Part shown: positions 1 through 8,946 of the stretch, in pieces
How the letters are laid out: every line of letters begins with the position of its first letter
Position numbering within the stretch: position 1 is the stretch's first letter
Assembly (NCBI RefSeq): GCF_022343555.1
Contig: NZ_JAKQZH010000006.1
Coordinates: forward strand, 86,256-150,255
Source: Marinobacter sp. C7
Lineage (GTDB): Bacteria; Pseudomonadota; Gammaproteobacteria; Pseudomonadales; Oleiphilaceae
Length of the DNA: 64,000 nt
Direction: 5' to 3'
Translations under genes and position numbers: made by a program
The notes under the pieces: generated by a model
Seen by the model: the letters and a program-made list of their open reading frames with translations, nothing else
The model's database searches: none
Told to the model about the DNA's origin: nothing

Positions 1-2
1 TT

Positions 3-155
3 GACACCCGCCAGCTTTCCTCGAAAACCATGGCGGTCCAGGAACGGCCGAACCTGTTCTTTATCGGTGAAGTGGTGGACGTTACGGGCCACCTGGGCGG
101 CCACAATTTCCAGTGGGCCTGGGCGTCCGCGGTTGCCGCCGGGAACGTCGCATGA
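3..155 (+). CDS. YhiN/HI0933-family NAD(P)/FAD-dependent oxidoreductase, C-terminal end only
   Basis: The left edge of the window cuts this gene; only the last 50 codons and the TGA are present. The frame reads through VGEV-like text FFIGEVVDVTGHLGGHNFQW and ends WASAVAAGNVA. That glycine-rich FAD-binding tail is characteristic of the HI0933/YhiN flavoprotein family, where a GE-x2-D-x2-G-x2-GG-x-N-x-Q motif closes the Rossmann fold. The gene is convergent with cfa, whose stop lies 10 bases away. Family assignment is from this short motif only; the substrate of these flavoproteins is not established. Confidence 0.8.
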   Translation, partial: DTRQLSSKTMAVQERPNLFFIGEVVDVTGHLGGHNFQWAWASAVAAGNVA

Positions 156-165
156 AGACAGGGGA

Positions 166-1329
166 TCAGCTCACCCGCCGGTAACCGCCCTCCAGGCCGT
201 TCCTGGATAGCACCCATTGCCACAACTGGATATCCCGGGCCCGGAATGCGCCTGCACAGGAAAGCAGGTAATACTCCCACATCCTGTAGAAACGCTTACC
301 AAGCTGCTCCCGGAACTGTGGCCATGCTGCCCTGAAGTTGTCGTACCATGCCATCAGGGTCCGGTCATAGTCGGCGCCGAAATTGTGCAGGTCCTCCAAC
401 ACAAAGAGGCCTTCGATGGCTTGGCTCATCTGGCTCAGCGAGGGTAACTCCCCGTTGGGAAAGATGTACTTGTCGATCCACGGATCAGACCCGGGGGAAT
501 GGTCGTTGCTGCCGATGGTGTGCAGCAGGAACAGGCCACCGTCCCTCAGGCAACGGTGCGCCACTTCCATGTAGGTGCGGTAGTTCTTGCGCCCGACATG
601 CTCGAACATGCCGATACTGACCACCCGGTCAAACGTCTCGTTCACCTCCCGGTAGTCCTGCAGCCGGAATTCCAGTGGCAGGTCCGGATAATGGTCACGG
701 GCCCATGCTGCCTGCTCTTTGGAGATGGTCACCCCGACACACTCGACACCATAGTGCTCGGCGGCATAGCCCATAAAACTACCCCAGCCACAGCCGATGT
801 CGAGAATCCGCATTCCCGGTTCCAACTTGAGCTTCTGACAGATCAGGTCGAGCTTCGCTTCCTGGGCCTGCTCCAGGTTGCTGGCGTTTTTCCAGTAACC
901 ACAGGTGTAGGTCATCCGGGAGTCGAGCATCGCGCCATAGAACGCGTTGCCCAGATCGTAGTGCTGCTCGCCCACCTGCCAGGAGCGCCGCACACCCTGC
1001 CGGTTGAACAACTTCGCCCTGAGTCCGTGAAAAATGACGCGGGAAGGCCGTACCTTGTGGTGCAGGCGCGCCCGCAGCAGGCGATGAAAGAACTCGTCGA
1101 GCCGGTCACAGTCCCAGTCACCGTCCATATAGCTCTCGCCGAGCCCCAGATTTCCCCGGGCAAACACACGCTCAGCTACGCCGGACGCTTTCAGCCGCAT
1201 ATCCCATGGGGATTGACCGTCCAGGCGGATGCCTGCCTCGGTCAGGAGTTCGGCCATGTAACGTTCGGATGCGGGCGCCTTTCGCTCCCGATGGTTGCTC
1301 AGGCGCTGGTTCGATGCAACTTGAGGCAA
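166..1329 (-). CDS. cfa: cyclopropane-fatty-acyl-phospholipid synthase
   Basis: This enzyme transfers a methylene group from S-adenosylmethionine to cis double bonds of membrane phospholipids, usually on entry into stationary phase or under acid stress. The SAM-binding motif ILDIGCGWG is intact, and the family residues around YTCGYW, GMFEHVG and LHTIG are present. The longest open frame starts at 1416, but I prefer a TTG at 1327-1329: it follows GGGAGGAG at good spacing and gives 387 residues, close to the 382 of E. coli Cfa, and the 29 residues upstream do not look like Cfa. The gene is monocistronic and convergent with the YhiN gene. Confidence 0.92.
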   Translation of the reverse strand: MPQVASNQRLSNHRERKAPASERYMAELLTEAGIRLDGQSPWDMRLKASGVAERVFARGNLGLGESYMDGDWDCDRLDEFFHRLLRARLHHKVRPSRVIFHGLRAKLFNRQGVRRSWQVGEQHYDLGNAFYGAMLDSRMTYTCGYWKNASNLEQAQEAKLDLICQKLKLEPGMRILDIGCGWGSFMGYAAEHYGVECVGVTISKEQAAWARDHYPDLPLEFRLQDYREVNETFDRVVSIGMFEHVGRKNYRTYMEVAHRCLRDGGLFLLHTIGSNDHSPGSDPWIDKYIFPNGELPSLSQMSQAIEGLFVLEDLHNFGADYDRTLMAWYDNFRAAWPQFREQLGKRFYRMWEYYLLSCAGAFRARDIQLWQWVLSRNGLEGGYRRVS

Positions 1330-1444
1330 AACCACTCCTCCCTTCCAGATCCGGAACAAGCGCACCAGCGCGGTTGCCGTGAAAAAGAAAGTTCCGCTAT
1401 TGATAACGATAGTCAAAAATCGGGAGGGCGGGGTTTGGATTTAT

Positions 1445-1478
1445 CAATAATAACAATAGCCGGGGCGTCTGCCCCGGC
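1445..1478 (-). terminator. intrinsic terminator after the universal stress protein gene
   Basis: A perfect 8-bp stem, GCCGGGGC / GCCCCGGC (1459-1466 and 1471-1478), encloses a 4-base loop. Read on the minus strand it is followed by TATTGTTATTATTG, a T-rich but interrupted tail. It lies 22 bases past the usp stop and upstream of cfa, so it should separate the two transcripts. Confidence 0.6.
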
Positions 1479-1500
1479 AGAGGAACACTCAGGACGGGGA

Positions 1501-2352
1501 TCAGCGCAGAATTACCAGCGGCCTCTGCGCTGTCTTGAGCATGGTTGTCGTGGTGCTGCCCACGAGGAACTGACGAATGCGGGAGTGGCCGTAAGCCCCC
1601 ATTACCAGAATATCGATGTCGTGCTCGTCCTGGTATTGATGGAGGGCAGGCTCAACGTCGCCGGCGCGGATCGCCAGGGTGACCTCGGCCCCAAGCCCGG
1701 AAAGCATGGTTTCCGCTTTTTTCAGCTGCTCCCAGCGATCATTGGTGTCGGCACCAACCATCACCAAGTGCAGAGGCATGCCCTTCAGTACCGGGCTGCC
1801 GGCAAGGAGCTCGACGCCTTTGAAGGCGGTTGCACTGCCATCGAAGGCCAGCATGGCACTCTTGGGCTCCGAGTATTCGTCCGGGACCAGGAGAATGGGC
1901 CGGTGGACACTGCGGATCACCGTTTCGAGCTGACTACCGATATGAACGTCTCTGTCCGAACTGCTTTCACCATGCAGCCCCATAACCAGCAACCGGGTCT
2001 GGCTCTCCAGCGCCAGCAGCGATTCGGTCAGCGCATCATGGCGCTGCCGCTTGGTCACGTCGGTTATTCCGGCCTGTTTAACCCGCTGTTCCGCCTCGTC
2101 CAGCAGGTGATGACCGTGTTCCAGGGCCAGTTTTGCCCTTTTGCGGTCCAGCTCTGCCAGTTCATCCAGCAGGTGCTCACGGCTACCAAGGCCAATGCTG
2201 CCTGCGAGGTCCGGCTCCGCCGGATAGCGCTCCTCATCCAGAACGTGCAGTAGCATAAGGGGCGCTTCCATATGCCGGCTCGCCCACGCGGCATAATCAC
2301 AAACCGCTGGAGCCGCGCGGGAACCATCGATACAGGCAACTACGTTCAACAT
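1501..2352 (-). CDS. tandem-domain universal stress protein (UspA family)
   Basis: The protein has 283 residues with two Usp alpha/beta domains (about 1-145 and 150-283), as in UspE-type proteins. The second domain ends with the ATP-binding signature G-x2-G-x9-G-S/T, read here as GAYGHSRIRQFLVGST; the first has a looser version (GLHGESSSDRDVHIGS). The N-terminus VVACIDGS is the usual first strand with its Asp. Such cytoplasmic proteins help survival under starvation or oxidative stress; the specific role is not evident. It is divergent from the MgtC/DUF4010 gene and ends in its own terminator. Confidence 0.88.
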   Translation of the reverse strand: MLNVVACIDGSRAAPAVCDYAAWASRHMEAPLMLLHVLDEERYPAEPDLAGSIGLGSREHLLDELAELDRKRAKLALEHGHHLLDEAEQRVKQAGITDVTKRQRHDALTESLLALESQTRLLVMGLHGESSSDRDVHIGSQLETVIRSVHRPILLVPDEYSEPKSAMLAFDGSATAFKGVELLAGSPVLKGMPLHLVMVGADTNDRWEQLKKAETMLSGLGAEVTLAIRAGDVEPALHQYQDEHDIDILVMGAYGHSRIRQFLVGSTTTTMLKTAQRPLVILR

Positions 2353-2382
2353 CTCGACCTCATCTTCCTGTGTGTCCGGTGC

Positions 2383-2413
2383 ATTATACTGGTTGGAGGC
2401 TCAATGTTTGCAA
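2383..2413 (-). promoter_or_regulatory. candidate promoter of the universal stress protein gene
   Basis: On the minus strand a perfect TATAAT (plus-strand positions 2383-2388) lies 31 bases upstream of the usp start codon. A TTGCAA (2408-2413) sits 19 bases further up, a slightly long spacer. The -35 element lies within the palindrome GTTTGCAAAC (2406-2415), which could be an operator shared with the divergent gene. Confidence 0.4.
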
Positions 2414-2510
2414 ACACCCGCCATTAAAGTAAAACTCGTACAATCCACCCATCGGAACAGTTGGGCACAAAGTCCCTATCGACTGCACAGTTTGGAGCTC
2501 CCGTTCAGAC

Positions 2511-3791
2511 ATGGATGATGTAGCCAACCAGTTCATCACCTCCAATCAAACCATTATCAACCTGGCTGTGGCCCTGTTACTCGGTGCAATTATCGGTCTC
2601 GAACGGGGCTGGGATGCCCGCGAGCAGAAAGCCGGAGAGCGAATTGCCGGCATCCGGACCTTCGCGCTCATCGGTTTGCTCGGGGGCGTAGCCGGCGTAC
2701 TGGCCCGGGAAATCACCGAATGGGCCTTCCCGGTCCTGCTGGTCTGTGTCGTGGCCATGGGCATCGTTGCCTACAGCGAGCGTCTGGAACATATCCGAAA
2801 CTTCAGCATCACGGGCATGGTAGGCATGGTGCTGACGTTCTGTTTCGGCACCATCGCGGTGGTCGTGGATCCGGTCATGGCAACAGCGGCCGCCGTGGTT
2901 ACTGCCATCATTCTTGATAACAAGGAAGAGATTCACGGCTGGGTCAATAAACTCAAGGCTCACGAACTGGACGCTGCACTCAAGCTGCTGCTGATCTCCG
3001 TGGTAATGCTACCGCTGCTTCCCAGCGAGGCCATGGGTCCTGGTGGGGTGCTGAACCCCCGTGAGATCTGGTGGATGGTGGTGATGATTGCCTCCATTTC
3101 CTTTGTCGGCTATTTCGCTATCCGGGTGGCAGGCACGCGCCGGGGTATCCTGTTTACCAGTCTCTTTGCCGGTCTCAGCTCCTCCACGGCGCTCACCCTG
3201 CATTTCGCACGGCAATCGGCGCGAACGCCGGAGCTGAGTCCGCAATTTGCCACCGGCATCCTGATTGCCTGTGGTACCATGTTTCCCCGTATCCTGGTTT
3301 ACTGCTTCGTTATCAACCGCGACCTGCTACCCGTACTGATCTGGCCCGTGGTGGCCATGACACTGTTACTTTATGGCCCGGCCCTGCTCATCTGGCGCAA
3401 CAACTCGGAAAAACTGAAAGTTTCCCAGCCGGCCCTGAACCAGAACCCGCTCGACCTGACATCCGCCCTGGTGTTTGGCCTGCTACTGACAGCGATTCTG
3501 CTCCTCGGAGAGTTCCTCAAGAACTGGCTGGGAGACGCGGGTATCTATGTGTTGGCCGCGAGCTCCGGCATTGCTGATGTGGATGCCATCACACTCTCAC
3601 TCACCCGTATGTCCAATGCTTCCCTGGGAATGACAACCGCGGTCGTTGGCATCGTCCTGGCCGCTGCGGTCAACAACCTTGTGAAATCCGGCATGGCCTG
3701 GGGGATTGGTAACCGGCGGCTCGGTGTGCTTGTCGCGGGTCCGATGGTGATTTCTCTGATTGTCGGGCTCTCGATCGCCTGGTTCCAATAA
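2511..3791 (+). CDS. MgtC/SapB-family membrane protein with DUF4010
   Basis: A polytopic inner-membrane protein of 426 residues. The first 150 residues resemble MgtC/SapB (LLLGAIIGLERGW then GIRTFALIGLLGG); the remainder is the DUF4010 domain with about eight further hydrophobic segments. MgtC-like proteins are linked to low-magnesium adaptation and F-ATPase modulation in pathogens, but for DUF4010 fusions the function is unknown. The start ATG has a weak GGAG upstream. It is convergent with alkB, with only 3 bases between stop codons and no terminator between. Confidence 0.82.
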   Translation: MDDVANQFITSNQTIINLAVALLLGAIIGLERGWDAREQKAGERIAGIRTFALIGLLGGVAGVLAREITEWAFPVLLVCVVAMGIVAYSERLEHIRNFSITGMVGMVLTFCFGTIAVVVDPVMATAAAVVTAIILDNKEEIHGWVNKLKAHELDAALKLLLISVVMLPLLPSEAMGPGGVLNPREIWWMVVMIASISFVGYFAIRVAGTRRGILFTSLFAGLSSSTALTLHFARQSARTPELSPQFATGILIACGTMFPRILVYCFVINRDLLPVLIWPVVAMTLLLYGPALLIWRNNSEKLKVSQPALNQNPLDLTSALVFGLLLTAILLLGEFLKNWLGDAGIYVLAASSGIADVDAITLSLTRMSNASLGMTTAVVGIVLAAAVNNLVKSGMAWGIGNRRLGVLVAGPMVISLIVGLSIAWFQ

Positions 3792-3794
3792 ACC

Positions 3795-4445
3795 CTAGCC
3801 CGCCTTGCGGAACGTCAGGTTGTAACGGCAAGCACCTGTGAGAGGGTGGTCACCGGCCTTCAGGGTCAACACACCGTGGTAATTCCGCCGGACCTTGCCA
3901 CCCCAGACCACCACATCGCCATGGCCGAGCGGCACCCGCACCGGCCGGTCACCGCGGCGGGGGCCGCCAAACTGAAACACCATCGGCAATCCCAGTGACA
4001 CGGACACAATGGGCTGACTGAAATCCCTCTCGTCCCGGTCCTGATGCAGCCCCATTTTCGAGCCTCGCCGGTAACGGTTGATCAGGCAGGCATCCGGGAC
4101 GAAATCGTCGAAGCCTGCTGCCGCAGCCGCCTCCGAGGCAAGCTCCAGAAACAGCGGCGGCATGCGCGGCCACGACTGCCCGGTTACAGGATCCCGGGCC
4201 TCGTACCGATAACCCCGCCGATCAGTGACCCAGCCCAGCTCACCACAACAGGTCATCGCGGCAGACATGCTATGTCCCCCCGGGGTTTCCATGTGCCGGA
4301 ACGGCGACTTCGCCGCGACCTGATCAATGGCAGCGAGCAATGCCCCACTGATCCCGGTTGCGAACCCCCTGAGCACCACGGCGCCATCAACAATGGTTTC
4401 AAGACCCGGCTCGCTGGCCTCGTCATCAAACAGATCAAAGTTCAT
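3795..4445 (-). CDS. alkB: alpha-ketoglutarate-dependent DNA/RNA repair dioxygenase AlkB
   Basis: The enzyme oxidatively removes 1-methyladenine and 3-methylcytosine lesions using Fe(II), 2-oxoglutarate and oxygen. Length (216 residues) equals E. coli AlkB. The iron ligands H134, D136 (LHQDRDERDF) and H190 (NYHGVL), and the 2-oxoglutarate-binding arginines R207 and R213 in RYNLTFRKAG, all sit at the expected spacing, offset by three from E. coli numbering. No ada gene is adjacent, so adaptive-response control cannot be inferred. It is divergent from the HD-GYP gene. Confidence 0.95.
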   Translation of the reverse strand: MNFDLFDDEASEPGLETIVDGAVVLRGFATGISGALLAAIDQVAAKSPFRHMETPGGHSMSAAMTCCGELGWVTDRRGYRYEARDPVTGQSWPRMPPLFLELASEAAAAAGFDDFVPDACLINRYRRGSKMGLHQDRDERDFSQPIVSVSLGLPMVFQFGGPRRGDRPVRVPLGHGDVVVWGGKVRRNYHGVLTLKAGDHPLTGACRYNLTFRKAG

Positions 4446-4528
4446 AACTCACGACTTTTTATGACAAAACCGGAAAATTCCGCATTTACAGTCTACCCTG
4501 TTAACGGGTTTTCAATTAAGGACGACCG

Positions 4529-7357
4529 ATGTACCCGAAGAGCCAGTCGGCCCAGATTTCCCTGGCTTTACTGATTGCCTCAGCCATTACCTCGGGAATG
4601 CTGGTACTGGCGATGGTTCTGCTGGGGCAGAGTTTTCGTGGCATGGAGAGCGCCAAGGTGTCGGCAGCCAGTGCAGCCGCACGGCAGTTGGCGGTCAGCG
4701 TGGATGATCGCATCCGTGCCATAACCGCCCCACCCTCAACCGCTCTTGCAGTTCTCAGCCACGATCCGCTGGCCTCGAGCCAGACCAACGCCGCTCGCCT
4801 TCAACGGCTCAACGTGCTCGCCGACATACTTCAGAGCAGCGACATCGTCAGTGCGGTATACGCGGGCTGGACCGATGGCGACTTCTTTCTGCTTCGCAAA
4901 GTCCGGAGCTCCGGGACCCTGCAGTTTCCCGATGCACCTGACGGCACCGATTACCTGCTGCAGATCGTCAACCGGGAGGCCGGCAGCGTCATCGGCGAGT
5001 GGCAATTCTACGATGCCGGGATGAACCTGCTCAGCCGAAGGTCAATGCCCGACTACACCTTTGACCCGAGAACGCGCCCCTGGTTCGAGGCTGCAGCAGA
5101 CTCGACGACCACCGAGCTCTCAGCGCCGTATGTGTTCTTCACGACACAGGAAACCGGCCTCACGCTCTCCCGTCGAAGCCGCGGCAACGGTTCCGGAGCG
5201 GGTGCTGCGATCTTTGGCATAGACGTCACCGTCACCGATCTGAGCGCCCACCTGACGGAACTTCGCCAGACACCAGGCACCCGGATTGCCATCGTCAACC
5301 AGGATGGCCAGATACTCGCGGATTCCTCGGGGCAGTCGGAAGCAGGTGCCGTCGTTGCGGCTGTGCTGGAACGGGCCGGTGACAGGATGCACGGGACTCC
5401 GGTAACCCTGTTCAACGCCGGTGGCAGGGACTGGTACGGCATCCGGGAGCCCCTGGGTGCGCTGGCAGATGAAAAGTTGCAGGTCGCGGTGGCCATTCCG
5501 TCAGACGAACTGCTCGCGGATGTCTGGGCCGCACTGACCCGGCAGACTCTGATCGCTGGTGCCATTGGTCTGGTCCTGCTGGTCGTCGCCTGGTTCCTGG
5601 GCCGCCGTGTGGGCCGGCCACTGGAGCGACTGACCGAGCAGGTTGGCCAACTGTCCCGCTTTCGGTTCGATACGCCGGTACACTCCGAGTCCCGCATCAC
5701 TGAAGCACACCAGCTGGGTGTTGCGCTGGATGACATGTCCAGCACCATTCACAGCTTCCAGAGCATTGCGTCCGTCCTGAACCGGGGCCAGGATCTCAAC
5801 CAGCTGCTAAAAGACATTCTGGAGCAGATCGTCCACATCGTTGGCCAGGAACGCGGGGGGATCTACCTGTTCAGCAAGCAGGAAAAGGAACTGCGCCTGG
5901 CGGTAGACAGACACACCGGGCTTCCGCAGCGCCTGTCGGGTATAAAGCCCGGCATTGATGACAGTGACCTGATCCGGGAACTCCGACAACACATCGTTGG
6001 CCACCCCGTGTTCGCGGTTTTGCGCAATCGCCGGAAGCAACTCGTGGGTGTGCTGGTGATCGAAATGGAACACGGGGACCACACCCACCTGAGCGATGAC
6101 CTTATCGTCTTTGTTGACGAAATTGCCGGTTCCGCAGCCGTTGCCATCGAAACCCGCGAGCTGCTGGAGAGCCAGCAGGCGCTTCTGGAAGGCATTATCC
6201 GGCTGGTAGCCAATGCCATCGACGCCAAATCCCCGTATACCGGCGGACATTGCGAGCGGGTACCCAGACTGGCGCAGATGATTCTGGCAGAAGCCGAAGC
6301 CAGTACCGAGGGTCGGTTTGCCGACTTCTCCATGAACGACGACGAACGCCACGAGTTCGAACTGGCGGCCTGGCTCCACGATTGCGGCAAGATCACCAGC
6401 CCGGAATACGTCGTCGACAAGGCGGTAAAGCTGGAAACCCTGCACAACCGCATTCATGAGATTCGCACCCGCTTCGAGGTGCTGCACCGGGATGCCGAAA
6501 TTACCTACCTGAGAGCCCTGATTAATGGTGAGGGTGAAACCGTTGCCCGCGAGCAGCGCAATCACGCGCGGGACCGTTTACAGGAGGAGTTCGCCTTCCT
6601 GGCGCAGGCCAACAAGGGGGGCGAATCCATGAGTAACGAGGATATCGGGCGCATCCGCGCCATCGGCCAGCAGACCTGGCAGCGACATTTCAGCGACCGC
6701 GTCGGGCTGTCCTCGGATGAACAGCAAAGACTGGCCGGTGTGCCGGAACAGGCGCTGCCAGCAACCGAGTGTCTGTTGGCCGACAAGCCCGAGCATCTCC
6801 AGCCATGGGGCGACCACCGTCCGCCGGTGGAAAAAGACGACCCCCGGAACGTCTGGGGCTTCGACATGAAACTGCCGGAGCATGCCTACAACCGTGGCGA
6901 GATCCACAACCTGACCGTCGCAAAGGGCACTCTCACGGACGAGGAACGGTTCAAGATCAACGAGCACATTGTGCAGACCATCTGCATGCTTGATGCCCTG
7001 CCACTGCCCGACCGGCTCGCCAACGTACCCCGCCTGGCCGGCACGCACCATGAGCGGATGGATGGTCGGGGATATCCCTGTGGCCTGACCGCCGATCAGA
7101 TGGGCATCCCGGAGCGAATCATGGCCGTCGCCGACGTGTTCGAGGCACTGACCGCTGTCGACCGGCCCTACAAAGAGGGAAAGACCCTCACCGAGGCGCT
7201 GGCTATCATGTCAGGCATGGTGAATAACGGCCACATCGATCATGAGACCTTTGAGCTGTTTGTCCGCTCCGGTACCTACCGGCGGTATGCCGAACAACAC
7301 CTTCGACCGGAACAGATCGATCAGGTGGATGAAAGCCTGTTCGTGAATCGGCACTGA
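4529..7357 (+). CDS. Cache-HAMP-GAF-HD-GYP sensor, putative cyclic-di-GMP phosphodiesterase
   Basis: A 942-residue membrane receptor. A hydrophobic segment (about 10-32) and a second one (about 340-360) bracket a periplasmic dCache-like sensor; HAMP (about 362-415), GAF (about 430-555) and a C-terminal HD-GYP domain follow. The metal-binding HD is H617-D618 in WLHDCGK and the GYP signature is HHERMDGRGYP at 840-850. About 220 residues separate the two motifs, far more than the roughly 60 usual in RpfG-type domains, so the catalytic domain carries a large insertion (about 640-790, Glu/Gln/Arg-rich and charged). Expected activity is cyclic-di-GMP hydrolysis in response to an extracellular ligand. 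SD AAGGA precedes the ATG. Confidence 0.88.
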   Translation: MYPKSQSAQISLALLIASAITSGMLVLAMVLLGQSFRGMESAKVSAASAAARQLAVSVDDRIRAITAPPSTALAVLSHDPLASSQTNAARLQRLNVLADILQSSDIVSAVYAGWTDGDFFLLRKVRSSGTLQFPDAPDGTDYLLQIVNREAGSVIGEWQFYDAGMNLLSRRSMPDYTFDPRTRPWFEAAADSTTTELSAPYVFFTTQETGLTLSRRSRGNGSGAGAAIFGIDVTVTDLSAHLTELRQTPGTRIAIVNQDGQILADSSGQSEAGAVVAAVLERAGDRMHGTPVTLFNAGGRDWYGIREPLGALADEKLQVAVAIPSDELLADVWAALTRQTLIAGAIGLVLLVVAWFLGRRVGRPLERLTEQVGQLSRFRFDTPVHSESRITEAHQLGVALDDMSSTIHSFQSIASVLNRGQDLNQLLKDILEQIVHIVGQERGGIYLFSKQEKELRLAVDRHTGLPQRLSGIKPGIDDSDLIRELRQHIVGHPVFAVLRNRRKQLVGVLVIEMEHGDHTHLSDDLIVFVDEIAGSAAVAIETRELLESQQALLEGIIRLVANAIDAKSPYTGGHCERVPRLAQMILAEAEASTEGRFADFSMNDDERHEFELAAWLHDCGKITSPEYVVDKAVKLETLHNRIHEIRTRFEVLHRDAEITYLRALINGEGETVAREQRNHARDRLQEEFAFLAQANKGGESMSNEDIGRIRAIGQQTWQRHFSDRVGLSSDEQQRLAGVPEQALPATECLLADKPEHLQPWGDHRPPVEKDDPRNVWGFDMKLPEHAYNRGEIHNLTVAKGTLTDEERFKINEHIVQTICMLDALPLPDRLANVPRLAGTHHERMDGRGYPCGLTADQMGIPERIMAVADVFEALTAVDRPYKEGKTLTEALAIMSGMVNNGHIDHETFELFVRSGTYRRYAEQHLRPEQIDQVDESLFVNRH

Positions 7358-7407
7358 AAACCACGTATATTCTCAAGTCATATTTTCGCTGGACCAAGGA
7401 CAACCTG

Positions 7408-8187
7408 ATGCTGTTTGCAATCATTATTGGCGGCCTGATTGGCTATGCATTCGGAAAATTCACGGGATTTCTCATCGGTGCCGCCATCGGTGCGTTTCTC
7501 TTCAACCGCGCCAAAGCCCGCCTGATCGGCAAACTCCAGAACATCCAGAGTGGATTCCTGGAATCGGTTTTTGCGGTCATGGGCGCGCTTTGCAAGGCTG
7601 ACGGAGTGGTCACCCGGGATGAGATCCAGATGGCGGAATCCATGTTTGCGCGTTTCCGGCTGAATCATAAGCAGCGGGAGGCAGCCAAACAGGCCTTCAA
7701 CCGGGGCAAATCGGCGGATTTCGATCTGGATGCCGAGCTGGACCGGTTCGTACGGATGAGCGCCCGCCAGCCGGCCCTGCTGCAGATGTTCCTGCAAGTA
7801 CAGGTGTCCGCGGTGGCTGCGGACGGTGTGATCCATCCGGAAGAGCACCAGATGCTGGTGCGCATAGCCCGCAGGCTGGGGCTGCCGGAAAGCCAGGTAG
7901 ACCAGCTGGAAGCCATGTTGCGCGGTGCCCATGCCGGCCAGGCGGGCGCAGGTCAGCGTTCCACCAGCGACCAACTCGACGATGCCTACAAGGCACTGGG
8001 CGTGTCACCCTCGGCCAGTGACGAGGAAATCAAGAAGGCCTACCGCAAACTGATGAGCGAGAACCATCCGGACAAACTGGCCGGCAAGGGGTTGCCAGAG
8101 AGCATGCGGGAAATGGCCGAGGAACGGACCCGCGAAATCAGCCACGCCTATGACGTGATCAAGGACGCCCGCAAAAAAGCCGGTTAA
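7408..8187 (+). CDS. djlA: DjlA-like membrane-anchored J-domain co-chaperone
   Basis: The 259-residue protein begins with a glycine-rich membrane segment (about 1-32: IIIGGLIGYAFGKFTGFLIG), continues with a TerB-like helical domain (about 45-165) and ends with a J domain (about 188-259) that has the HPD motif (SENHPDKLAG). This is the DjlA arrangement: an inner-membrane co-chaperone that stimulates the DnaK ATPase. It lies 50 bases after the HD-GYP gene on the same strand, with SD AAGGA, and may be cotranscribed. It is convergent with the next gene, stops being 3 bases apart. Confidence 0.88.
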   Translation: MLFAIIIGGLIGYAFGKFTGFLIGAAIGAFLFNRAKARLIGKLQNIQSGFLESVFAVMGALCKADGVVTRDEIQMAESMFARFRLNHKQREAAKQAFNRGKSADFDLDAELDRFVRMSARQPALLQMFLQVQVSAVAADGVIHPEEHQMLVRIARRLGLPESQVDQLEAMLRGAHAGQAGAGQRSTSDQLDDAYKALGVSPSASDEEIKKAYRKLMSENHPDKLAGKGLPESMREMAEERTREISHAYDVIKDARKKAG

Positions 8188-8190
8188 CCC

Positions 8191-8802
8191 TCAGAACCAG
8201 CGCGGCACCCGATTCCGGTATTGCTCGTAGGCATCACCGAACTGCCGTGCCAGCGCCGCTTCCTCCTCGTGTGCCTGCCTCACAATCACGGTGACCCCGG
8301 TTATCAGACACACCAGCGAAAACACACTGGGCAGCGCCAGAAAGAAGCCGAGCTGACCGGCCATGACGGCCACGAACAACGGATTGCGGCTGCGGGCGAA
8401 CGGACCTTCCGTCAGAAGTTTCTGGCGCCCCGCCCCGGCCTCATCAATGCCGGAGCGCCAGTCCTCATGCATGTACGCCTGCAGGTAATTCACGCCGGCG
8501 AAGGACGCCAGCAGCACCAGCATACCCACGAGCAGGACGGGCCAATGGTACAGCGGGCCAAATACCCCCAGCCACGGATCAATGTCCGCAAACACCCGTA
8601 CCACGCAAACGCCCAGGATTGCCGCACGGAACAGGTTGAAGGTATGGCGATGCCACCAGGGCGCGGAGCCACGCTTACCATAATTGATATGGGAAAACCT
8701 GAGCCGGTCATAGAGGCCGAGAGTGCGGCCGGCAAATTGCAGGCCGATCATCAGGAAAAAGATACCCAGAAAATGCCTGACCAGCGGTTCGATGGGGTCC
8801 AT
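8191..8802 (-). CDS. isoprenylcysteine carboxyl methyltransferase (ICMT)-type membrane protein
   Basis: A 203-residue protein with about five hydrophobic segments and the C-terminal ICMT/phospholipid-methyltransferase signature: GPFARSRNPLF, then HEEEAALARQFGDAYEQYRNRVPRWF. Members of this bacterial family (PEMT/ICMT-like) bind SAM at that C-terminal motif, but the methyl acceptor is generally unknown. The gene stands alone, divergent from the amidase gene 144 bases away. I do not assign a substrate. Confidence 0.72.
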   Translation of the reverse strand: MDPIEPLVRHFLGIFFLMIGLQFAGRTLGLYDRLRFSHINYGKRGSAPWWHRHTFNLFRAAILGVCVVRVFADIDPWLGVFGPLYHWPVLLVGMLVLLASFAGVNYLQAYMHEDWRSGIDEAGAGRQKLLTEGPFARSRNPLFVAVMAGQLGFFLALPSVFSLVCLITGVTVIVRQAHEEEAALARQFGDAYEQYRNRVPRWF

Positions 8803-8946
8803 GGGGTGCGCTTACTGCAGAATTGACCTGCAAGCTTATTATCTGAAACCACTCATGAAAAGAGTCTTTTTAGTTCCTTAAATGACATGTCGTCACGTTA
8901 TGGAATCAGCTAGAGTGCGAAAAGATTCCTGAAGGAGCTCCACCCC

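Noticed and set aside
1330..1416. N-terminal extension of Cfa from the ATG at 1414-1416
   Set aside because: The added 29 residues are unlike Cfa proteins, and a TTG at 1329 has a much better ribosome-binding site and gives the normal length.
499..2253. 584-residue open frame on the plus strand across cfa and usp
   Set aside because: It is antisense to two well-recognised genes, has no family motifs and is a product of high GC.
4480..4505. LexA-type box upstream of the HD-GYP gene (ACAG-N6-CTGT)
   Set aside because: Half-sites are in the wrong orientation for a CTGT-N8-ACAG SOS box.
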